Shown: positions 55,566 through 64,000 of the stretch, one piece after another
How positions within the stretch are numbered: the stretch's first letter is position 1
Layout of the letters: each line of letters opens with the position of its first letter
Assembly: GCA_012656075.1 (NCBI GenBank)
Contig: JAAKBF010000107.1
Span: 62,001-126,000, forward strand
Length of the DNA: 64,000 nt
Reading direction: 5' to 3'
Source: Phytophthora hibernalis
Taxonomy: Eukaryota > Oomycota > Peronosporomycetes > Peronosporales > Peronosporaceae
Notes under the pieces: model-generated
What the model saw: only the letters and a program-made list of their open reading frames with translations
What the model was told of the DNA's origin: nothing
The model's database searches: none
Translations under genes and position numbers: made by a program

Positions 55566-57099
55566 CAATGGTACACGACCCATATTATCGCTGCAGAGGT
55601 CTGCTGCAGTATTTTCAGAAGCGTTTTACAGAGACGGCGGTACCTGTAGGTGCAAGTAGCCTTGACGGAAATTATGTACGGGCCAAAGCCCGCTCACGCG
55701 CGAGGACGTACATGCCTTTGAAACCGGATAAATACGGCCTTCAATTATATGCCACTGTCGGCTGGGATTCGCTGTACGTGCACTCGTTGTGGGACAACGG
55801 CTCTGGTAACGCTACACGGTCCACACCTGCCGAATGATACACTCAAGTGTCCCCGTCACTTCGGACCTCACTGCACAGCACGCTCTCGCTACCAGAAATC
55901 AACATTGACGCAAAATCAGCTACAGCGCTGTGGATAGCTATGACCGGTCACCAGCAAGGACTTTCAGATGGCCCAGTGGCCGACGCTTACTGGTGTCAGA
56001 TAATTTCTGTACACGGCACACTTAAGCACACGCCATAGAGGCATTGACGGACGGCGAAGTTAGGCTGTTTCGTACTGTCCGATTAAATCTTGTGGACCGA
56101 TTCAACAAGTTTGGACTCGATCCAGCAATGGAGCGCGTCGACAATCAAGAGCACGGTTCGTGGGAGCTGGTCGCTACCGTCAATCCCGATAAACCCTTCA
56201 AACAAATGCTGCCGCTCATAACAAGAAACAAAAGAAGCGCCCGGAGCATTCCGAACACAGAACATGTCGACACTTGCGTACGCTAAGCACGCTGAATATA
56301 TACGTTTTCTATACGAACGACTTGAAGGCGACTATGCCTTCTAGTTCGCTGCCGTCGACTTCACCAGAAGTTGTGTACTGTTGCCACGGTACTGTGTCAC
56401 TATTTCGTTGGACTGGAGACACCATAATCGCAATGCCCTCGTGGCGCCGGCGATGATCGCGGTTTATAACCAGTGCATGAACGCTGTAAATCGCATGGAC
56501 CAGCTACGAAGCACGAATCCAACCAGGCGTCTCGAGAAGCGCTTGCACATGTCCGTCTTCACATGGCTGCTGGACCTCGCAACCATCAACGCGTACGCTC
56601 TCAAACGACACCTCACCATTTCAGCATCAGCAACTGTGTCAATGGGAGAATTCAAACGCAAAATTGCAGATACGCTCACACGCAATGAAAAAACTCTCAA
56701 ACAGCAGGTGCCCGAGTTTGCGCATATTTCGAGTGCGACGAACGCCGCATCAGACATGGCTTCACATCCACACGCGACAGAATTGTTTGTCGATAGTGAT
56801 GCATCTGCGAGTGATAGTGAAAGTGAACGTCCTCAACAGCTACCAGTGACGGCACGAGTCACTCCGTGGAAGTGACAGAAGACAAATGTCACTCAGCGGA
56901 AGTGACAACAGACACCACGAGTCATTCCATGCTGGAAAGGAAAACAGACTCGGTGGAAGTAACAGAAGCCAGAAGTCACACTGTGAATGTGATCGTCACT
57001 AAACCTGCGCAAGTACTGCCAAACAGAGGCGGAACAACAGTGACAAAAGGAACGATTGCTCAAGTGACGATTAACCCTTTAGCTATGGGCCTGGCGTAG
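55566..57099 (+). mobile_element. PiggyBac-like transposase (DDE_Tnp_1_7), 5'-truncated
   Basis: Frame pieces in order: RGLLQYFQKRF and SSLDGNYVRAKARSRARTYM (first catalytic Asp region), PLKPDKYGLQLYATVGW; RFNKFGLDPAMERVDNQEHG; GSWELVATVNPDKPFKQML; IYVFYTNDLKATMP; TVSLFRWTGDTII; then the well-kept frame 56381-56875 with VYNQCMNAVNRMDQLRSTNP (third Asp region) and WLLDLATINAYALKRHL, followed by an acidic Ser/Asp tail and a Val/Thr/Glu-rich stretch (VEVTEDKCHSAEVTTDTTSH). These match the PiggyBac core 'YNxxMNGVDxxDQLRS'. The N-terminal third is missing and there are at least three frame breaks, so it is inactive. Confidence 0.75.
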
Positions 57100-57540
57100 A
57101 GATCTCACTAGACCCTTACCGGGGGCCAACCATAGTGACGGATTTGAACATCCAAACCAATGAGAGCGCGACATAATCTAACGGCAAACCTCTATTTATC
57201 AATGTTGTCTTCTGTGCGATTTGGCATTTACAAACTCAAGATTGTTTTCCCGTTTTGATAGTGTGATCATTCATGCCAAGAACGAATGTGCGTGCCATTC
57301 GTTACAGTTGCAAAAGTGAACCCATTCAGCTGACATATTTTGTCTACCAACCAGCCTCCAAGCCGCCCAACCCTCTGGCTGTGGCGCACAAGATTAACCA
57401 CCCTCCTAGCGGAATTCCTCCTAATGTGCTTGCTTTTGGTTTTGAGTTCCCACCCGAAGGTTTGATAGTGCTTCGCTGGTCCTTACGTGGGTGGATGCTA
57501 ATGGTACTTTTCACCCGTTGGTGCCCGAGCAATAGTTTCT
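57100..57540. other. Spacer
   Basis: A Pro-rich plus-strand frame (57273-57542) is open but unrecognised. Nothing else seen. Confidence 0.3.
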
Positions 57541-57850
57541 AACGCGTCTTGTAGCTGCGGTGCGTTGGTCCGGAAGACGCCCTTGTAATGAAATGCGCTA
57601 AAGCACGCTACATGAAACCCACGGTCGCACTTGGTGCAACCATACTTCGCCTTGTTTATGGCATTCCTCGAAGGCTACACAAGTAGCAGGTCAACTTTCC
57701 ATCGCTCTGCTCGGTCGAATTCGTGGTGATGATATGCAGGGACGCATCGCTATCAATAACGTCGTCTAGTGCGTATGTGCTTCGTTTTTGTTGTTGACTA
57801 TCTGACCTCACACTCGAAACACTTGGGTGCATTCCACATTTTCAGATAGG
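57541..57850 (-). mobile_element. C-terminal zinc-finger fragment of a PiggyBac-like transposon
   Basis: On the minus strand KLTCYLCSLRGMP, then after a one-base frame change INKAKYGCTKCDRGFHVACF and SAFHYKGVF, giving C-x2-C ... C-x2-C-x4-H-x3-C-x5-H. This matches the Cys-rich C-terminal finger of PiggyBac-like transposases. It is on the opposite strand from the PiggyBac copy at 55.6-57.1 kb, so it is a separate fragment. Confidence 0.5.
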
Positions 57851-58124
57851 CCATGGCCCCGTTTGGACTCATAATATCAGCAACCGACAGCCAACCTCAG
57901 AAGCACTCGCATACTATTTGGTCCCATTGAGCACTTTGTGACGCGACGCGTTTAGCGAGGAATCTCTCACTCGAAATGAAGGACACGTAGTATTGCCGGT
58001 GGTTACTTCGTCTACATCGATCGGGATATTGAGCGGATACGTTAGGCACCAACGTGGATGTATGCACTTCAAGGGAATGGAGCCTTTGTTGGAGATGAGA
58101 CGTCGAAAATATCACAAGACGACA
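57851..58124. other. Spacer
   Basis: No feature recognised. Confidence 0.25.
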
Positions 58125-58783
58125 GGGCATTCTCTAAACGAAGCTCATGATTACCACCATTTTCTAAAAGGCGCGGTCGTCTTTAAAAGGTGCTCATTCA
58201 AGATGTCACATGTATATAACACGGGGTGCAACCAACATCGGAACCACCATCACCTCCCGAAGGAAGGAGCACGAGCGATCCGCGCAACACAGCAGGTGTT
58301 TATCATTCTTCTTACTGTATCGCTAGCCCCTCGACCAATGGCTTGCCTACAGGTTGTGGAATCGGATAAACTGTGTGACTGGTCATTATGATTGGACATA
58401 CTACATATTAATAATTGCAGACTCAAACGGACAACAAGATCAGCACTTCTGATCCCACAACCATGCTCCTGCAGCATTTCCACTATCAAAATCCCTCACC
58501 CGCCCCTGCGGAAAGGTTAGGTTCAAGAGGAGACACTAGATTGCATAATATACTCACTGTACACGACTACGCGTCTGTCGAGAAATGCGTCGTGGAAACG
58601 GTGGTGTAAGCACTTAGTACGCTCGTCAGGTGCATGCTCGATGTTCGTGCACCTACATCACTACACGGGATCCTCTTCTTGGCGTGACAGTCAGTTCTCC
58701 TGTTAGGATAACAAGCATCTTTAAAAGACGACCACACCTACTATAAAGTGGTGGTAATCATGAGCACCTTTAGAGAATGCCCC
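58125..58783. mobile_element. Fold-back element with about 70-bp inverted arms
   Basis: Left arm 58125-58194 (GGGCATTCTCTAAACGAAGC onward) is repeated inverted at 58713-58783, sharing TCATGATTACCACCA and GGTCGTCTTTAAAAG. The 520-base middle has no coding capacity that I recognise. The right arm leads directly into the broken end of the Mutator-like fragment. Confidence 0.55.
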
Positions 58784-58894
58784 AAGACGACATGGTAGCA
58801 GCTCCGTCCTCATGAACGAGCACGAACACACAACGCCCTCAAAAGCCACGAAAGGCACACAGTTAAAAAGACACACAAAATCACAAATAGGCAC

Positions 58895-59698
58895 ACACAC
58901 CTCACTACCATCATAACCTCCGAAAACGTCTCGAAGAAACGGCTGTCTGGAATGTGATGGTTTGCGGCACTTTGTCATCATCCACGTAGACGGTAGCCAT
59001 GTTCCCCCTGGGAACAAACTCTCGAAACGAGCACTCCAGTCTGGATTCGACGGTTGTCACTCCTCGACGAGTCTCTTTCAACTTGGAAACGAGGTTGTGC
59101 ACGTCGCGATACGCGACTTTTTCCTGAAGCAAACACACGTTAGATAGGATCACCAAAATAAAGGTAGTATTAACACAACCCAAACTCACCTGTTCTGCGT
59201 CTCAAATACCTCATGATAATCTTGTTCTTTGCTCCAGCAGCTTGTAGTTCGTTAACAAAAGCAACGACGTCTGGATCCGCTGTATATCGTTTCGAAGGGT
59301 GGTTGTTGTATGTACGTGGCCCAGTTCGTGGTTGGGCTCCGGTATGTGTTGTCTGACCTTCACTCGGAAGCCGAAATCTGCAACCCAAACGATAGTTAGA
59401 GACAACTCAGCCTCGCACTTCGTCGATATCTTGAATTAGTTCTCACGCATGCACGTCGTCCGAGCCCAACCATGCGTGCAGATCAGTCTGCGGAAATACT
59501 TCTAAAACGGAGACGGGATTTAGGTGGTCTGTGATAAGTTGCCACGCACCGCAAGTTCTTTTCCTCACTTCTACACTGGTGGACGTACGCCTTGGCGAGT
59601 CTAGTTTGATAAACTTCTAGGTACTCGTAAAACGCAGCCCAGGTCTCGAAGTAGCGCTCTACCATAGCTGGCGCAATGCCGAGGAAGGAATGTGACAT
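58895..59698 (-). mobile_element. Mutator-like (MULE/ZSWIM-type) transposase, N-terminal fragment with an intron
   Basis: Minus strand: ERYFETWAAFYEYLEVYQTR (N-terminal domain), a gap in which frames are broken, then KRYTADPDVVAFVNELQAAG, AKNKIIMRYLRRRTG, an intron (59189-59124), KVAYRDVHNLVSKLKETRRG, LECSFREFVPRGNMATVYVD, DDKVPQTITFQT and, in the next frame, SRFFETFSEVMMV. This follows the order of oomycete MULE transposases ('..RDVHNLV..LK.....  FVD.DG..Q.I..QT..MR..FE.FPEV..VD'). It ends at about 58900 just before the first catalytic Asp, so the DDE core and SWIM finger are missing. Confidence 0.65.
59124..59189 (-). other. 66-nt intron in the Mutator-like fragment
   Basis: Exon ...CGCAGAACAG / GTGAGTTTGG at 59189 and TTTGCTTCAG / GAAAAAGTCG at 59126-59124. 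Removing it joins RRRTG to EKVAYRDVHNLV in frame. Donor, acceptor and length (66) fit oomycete introns. Confidence 0.6.
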
Positions 59699-61342
59699 TC
59701 AGGCGCATGATCTTCTGCCGGTGTCACTCCGGCCTCCGAGTCCGAGCCGACCGTCGGCATCCCAACCATATTCGAGCGAATGGCGGCCTCGAGCACTGAT
59801 TTGGAAATGAAAGGTTAGGCCCTGGTCCAGGTAGCAGAATTCATTTTTGTTCCCAACAAGGGGTTAGGGTTTGGGACGAAACCAACGTGATTTAGGCTTT
59901 TCAGAATATGTGCTGGCCCTGGTCCAAGTGCGCTGGAATGGGAGGGGGATTATGAAGCTCCCAACCGCCCAAGCTGGCATGGATGCACACGTAGCGGAGG
60001 CTATGCGTCCAGGTGCTGCGACGCCTACTTCTGAGCTGCATACTGATGAAGACGCCGGCGACAGCCTGCGCCACGTTCGCTTTGATAGTTCATCGAGACC
60101 CAAGGCAAGCAAGAAACGAGCGGAAACCCGCGTCTAAAGCGATGCAGACTCGCATGAAGGGGGCCAACGACATGGTCTCAAATCCGCTGAAGATCCGCTT
60201 TATGATGTTCGGGTGGGGCTTCTGCATCTCTATCATTTAGACGGTCATGTAGAGAAGCAGGAACTACAGGTACCATTTAGTGCAGCGTAAATGTGTCTCG
60301 AAGTAGCGCGCCATCCTAGTTTGCAATGCCTTCTCGAAGGTCTGTGGCGAGACGGTAGATATGTTGAATCGTGCAGAGTCAAGTGGGAGCCTATTCGAAC
60401 CGTTGTGGCCGCTCTGACTGCTCCAGCGCACAGACGACCGCGGTGGCTGCTGCTCGGTGATTCTTCTCAAATCCCCCTCCCCCGTCCAGAACAAAATCCT
60501 GACTTCAGAACACCTGTGTGCGGTGTTCTGAAAACAGAGATTCTCGGAATGCCGATCACAAAACTGGCACACTGTACCAAATTCATCTGACCAATCAGAG
60601 GCGCGCAAAAGAGAGCTCAGAATGCATTCGGCACTTGGATCAGGGCTTAGGGATGGGAAAGGGGAGGAGGGTTTTCGATTTTTTCATTTACCATAATTCA
60701 TAAAAAATTACAGTCACGTATTGGATAAAATACGATCTCCCATTTGTCAAATCAAGTCGCACGTGTCGAGCAAAAACTGTTTTTCCGGCGTGAACTTCGG
60801 CTTGAAATATTATACCGGTACCTACGATGTGGTTTTCAGCGCGATGCAGCAGGAAGCCCAAACTACTACGTTCGAGTTCCGAAGTGACGAAGCAATGCAA
60901 CTTGTTCTCGGTCGTGATTATAAGCGGTCCGAAACAACTGAACAGCAACGAGGAGCATAACATCATACTTGTCGGAGAAGGAGACGGAGAGAAAGTCAAG
61001 TGCGTCATTTGCAATCTGTTAGGAAGCAATTTCCTAGTTGGAATGCACGGTCAGTAACACAAAATACCTCACCAAATGTTAAAAATGACATCATACTTGT
61101 CTCGTGTTTGCGCATTAGTTAGCCGGGATCCATGAACCCACGGGAAGACGGTCGGTCCGAAACGGAGACACAACGGTCTCTTGCTCGTCGTGTCGGGCAC
61201 GACGAGTGAGAAAATATGAGGCAGTCGTTAACAAAGATCCTTCTCCCTTTCCCAAACTATTTCGTCAGTTCTTTGTCTCCATAGTACTTGCCAACTCGGC
61301 TGCGCTACCTCTTCAACCGGCTCCCCACTTCCTACAGAAGAA
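59699..61342. other. 1.6 kb without a confident gene
   Basis: Several frames of 80-115 codons on both strands (plus 59871-60137, plus 60291-60590, plus 60721-60960), none with an ATG and recognisable domain together. Nothing assigned. Confidence 0.35.
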
Positions 61343-61357
61343 CTCATTTTGGATTTC
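61343..61357 (+). promoter_or_regulatory. Candidate oomycete initiator element of the bZIP gene
   Basis: CTCATTTTGGATTTC matches CTCATTYBNNNWTTTY with one T fewer before the final pyrimidine. It ends 36 bases before ATG 61394. Confidence 0.5.
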
Positions 61358-61393
61358 GTATCAACGGTTGGAGCAACGCTCGTTTTTTCAAGC

Positions 61394-62340
61394 ATGAATA
61401 TATCCGAGCGTGTCATCTCGCAGCGGCGTGGAACCGGAGGCCGCGACCGCAGCCCTAACGCCACCAGGGCCCCAGCGCAAGCTCAAGCTGCGTTACCAAC
61501 TCTCACTCCGGCCAAGCCACCCAAACTCCCAGTGACGAACTCGACGAAGAAGGGTCCATCGACCCCAACGACAAACTTCTCGGTGGTGCCGGACAAAGAC
61601 CGCAAGCGATCCTACCGTCTCAGTGCCAGCCAGAAAAAGTTCGTCACGACAAGGAGACCCACGAGTCGCGCGTACTCAACCTCACACTTGATATCAACCA
61701 TCTTCGACAAGAAATACTACATTTGATGGATCGTCGTGATCTTCAGGTCACGCGTCTACTTCTGGATCGTGAACAAAGGGAGAGCAACGCACGGAGGGTA
61801 GCAGACGGCATCTTGTTCGGGGTGAAAGAAGGACGTGATGTGTCTTCATCGTCGTCGATGTACACCGGATGCAGCTTTTCGGGTACACTCCTGGATCAAA
61901 CCTGCTCCGTACCCCCGCTGGGTGTCTATGAGTTCACGCTCTTGCTTGACAAGCCTTCCCACCAGTTTTCTGGAGTGTCGGCTCCTACGCAAGTGCTCTC
62001 GTTCGTTGAAGAAGACACCGGCACGGATACGGATGAGGCTGCGGATATTCGTCGGTTATGCGGTGAGCCTGGTGGATGTGTGATTGAATCTGGCGGATAT
62101 TTGGCGTGCCGGCTTACGCGTGAAGTTCTTGTCTCCATGTTTCCGCACCTTGTTCGTAACAGAAAGCTTATGACCAGGCTAGGTGGACTAAGTATTACGT
62201 GCTCGGCGCGTTTGCTCTTGTTTTTCGACTCTCAACAGCGGCTAGTTCGACAGATCGCGCAGACCAACATCTTCGAGGTGTTTAACGCAGTACAGCAGGC
62301 TCGTCCGGCAGAGTTCGCTGCCATCTTTGGCAATCCATAA
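61394..62340 (+). CDS. bZIP-type transcription factor (frame change in an A-run)
   Basis: Starts at ATG 61394 (MNISERVISQRRGTGGRDRS). Residues 1-65 are Ser/Pro/Thr-rich. The frame changes at AAAAA 61634-61638; adding one A joins DKDRKRSYRLSASQKK to VRHDKETHESRVLNLTLDIN, HLRQEILHLMDRRDL. Together these form a basic region followed by leucine-zipper-like heptads (L-I-L spacing), the layout of oomycete bZIP factors, though the usual basic-region Asn is not obvious. The remaining 200 residues form a globular C-terminal domain (GCSFSGTLL, LSFVEEDTGTDTDEAADIRR, FDSQQRLVRQIAQTNIFEVF) ending at TAA 62338-62340. Total about 315 residues. Likely a nuclear DNA-binding regulator. The C-terminal domain is not one I can name. 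The homopolymer break is probably a base-calling error. Confidence 0.7.
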
Positions 62341-64000
62341 CCTGGAACTTTCAAGTTGAAAGTGGTCCAGTCTACGGTGCGATCAAACAACATGTGCAAT
62401 CAGTCAGTGTTATCGACACCCTATTTTTCTTGCTTAACTTCATGTTGCGAATCAGTAGCGCCTGTCCAAATGAAATCATGAGAGCCTTGGCTTGCTTTTC
62501 TGATTTTTCTACATGCGTAATACAATTTCAATGGCATGTACAGCGACGAGAGCCTCGTTTTCCACATCGTAGCTGAAGGCAATTAATTTTACTTTGGTCG
62601 AAGATGCAAGCGGTCATGATCTCGTAGCGTTCTCTCCAGCAGCGGATACTCGGAGGAGCCTAAGTATACTTCGAAATATTCGACGGTCAAGATACATGTA
62701 AGGTCTTATTGTAGCGGCGTAACACAAAATGAAACATGAGTAACTAGCTCACAAACCGTTATGTTATGTGTTATGCTCTTACCAGAACGAGAAGCACTTG
62801 TACGAATAAAGAACACGGCAGTTCCTAAAGTTCAAGGCTCCCAGGAAGGGTAAATGGGCCAGGAGGATCGTGTTTTCACCAGTTTGCTGTGACATTCAAG
62901 CTGAAGTTAAGCACGACACGGTTCGTTTATCACAGCGGTTGAGCTCATAAACAGCACAGGAAGAACACAACAAAACTGTTCGTGCGAAGAGCATAACGTT
63001 AGACTACAGCAATACAATTTTGTGTTTGAGATTTCATCGGTTGCAGCGCCGCACGCCAAGTTATGCATAACGAAGGTACATACTTCATATGGGGCGAGAG
63101 TGCAGCCACAATAGCACCGGGGCTAACGCCGACATCTTGGATATGTTGGAATCCATAGTGGTGAGGGCGTATTCGGGTTTCACAAAAACACTAGCTCAAA
63201 CGGAAAACTGTATTTTGTTCTTCATTGCTGCAGTCGTATATGTGCACAGTCCCTTGGAGTCCTCAACTTACTGTTTTACTTCTCTTTTCACACGTCCTCA
63301 ATAGCTCACTGCTCATAGGCCGGCAAATAGCGTTCACCCAAGAACCCCAAGCCGATAAAAAGGTATCAATCTGCAAGAACTACATGCTGACACAGTCCAC
63401 GAACCGTTTTTAAGGGTGTTCAAACCTACGTTGGGTATCACTCAGGTTCCAAACTCAAAAGGCGTTTGCTGATGTACACAAGCCTCGAAAGGATTTTTTA
63501 TTTCCGAGCAAATGCCGGTTAAGCAAATGGGGTGCTGCAAGCAAATGAACTAAGACAAGCAAATTCAAAACTACTTACCGAGGCTACTACACTGTAGTAT
63601 TACCCAAGCATCAGAGTAAGCCAAATACATTTCATTTGGAAATGTTTAATTATGCAGTGTACGCGTATGATGGAAGTTAAGTAGTTTTGGGCTCAGATGG
63701 CTTTACTGGTTTGAAGAAAATTGCGAAATGAAATATATGCTAATCGATAAAGGTGCTCCCTAGTTAGTTCGCAGCACCCTTGATGTCTGCTACGTCTAGT
63801 CTCCTATCACATTTATGGGACCAAAAACGCGTATGCAGCTAAACGAGTGACCCTTTTCACCCCAATTCACCTCTGAGCATTTAAAGAGTGACTGCCTATA
63901 CTGTACGTTAACTGTCTTCGATTCTTTGTACTTGAATTCGACCGCCCAGAAGTACCTCCCGCTCCAGTAGTGCTCTACTTCGAATTAAGAGAGGTTAGCG
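62341..64000. other. 1.7 kb AT-rich DNA, no recognised gene
   Basis: Only short frames. No repeat or RNA gene recognised. It presumably includes the 3' region of the bZIP gene. Confidence 0.35.

Noticed and set aside
1..64000. RxLR or Crinkler effector genes
   Set aside because: Looked for signal peptide plus RxLR/EER or LFLAK motifs in all frames listed; none found.
1..64000. CRISPR arrays, bacterial operons, ribosome binding sites
   Set aside because: The sequence is eukaryotic; the tandem repeats found are minisatellites or transposon repeats without spacers.

Overview
The window is nuclear DNA of an oomycete, most like Phytophthora or a close relative in the Peronosporales. This rests on intron-poor, GC-rich genes, tandem MATE transporters, proteins made of repeated Cys/His 'HGGG' motifs, an oomycete-type bZIP factor, matches to the oomycete initiator motif (CATTYBNNNWTTTY core) just upstream of several start codons, and a wide set of transposon relics typical of these genomes (hAT, Mutator-like, PiggyBac, pogo, Tc1/mariner, two kinds of LINE). 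The species cannot be fixed from sequence alone.

Layout. 1-17 kb is gene-dense and GC-rich: two tandem MATE efflux transporters (1-3083, minus), two tandem Cys/His-repeat zinc-binding proteins (3541-6662, minus), a coiled-coil protein (8716-10651, plus), a three-module enzyme (10870-14670, plus) fusing fatty acyl-AMP ligase, acyl carrier protein and a PLP-dependent alpha-oxoamine synthase, a small MITE, a probable GH81 glucanase remnant, and a lysine-rich coiled-coil protein (15661-16431, minus). 17-23.3 kb holds a hAT transposase and a convergent pair of receptor-like kinases. From 23.7 kb to about 61 kb the sequence is mostly AT-richer and repeat-laden: a Ulp1-protease/RNase H region between inverted repeats, several copies of an R2-type LINE with a restriction-like endonuclease, a second LINE with its own RNase H, and pieces of pogo, Tc1/mariner, PiggyBac and Mutator-like elements, minisatellites and fold-back repeats. 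A single-copy-looking gene, a bZIP-type factor (61394-62340, plus), returns near the right end.

A recurring technical feature shapes the annotation. Several otherwise intact genes change reading frame exactly at short homopolymers, and one added base restores the frame (6481-6484, 9738-9741, 10055-10060, 12196-12199, 18713-18716, 61634-61638). I read these mainly as base-calling or assembly errors, so those genes are annotated as single genes spanning the breaks. The kinases and most transposon copies also carry in-frame stops, truncations or deletions and are treated as pseudogenes.

The most interesting item is the acyl-AMP ligase / ACP / oxoamine synthase fusion. One chain would hold everything needed to activate a fatty acid, hold it on a carrier and condense it with an amino acid, the logic of bacterial sphingolipid synthesis but on a single membrane-anchored protein. 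Second is the 23.7-29.1 kb region, where a Ulp1-like protease domain and an RNase H domain sit among two sets of interleaved inverted repeats.
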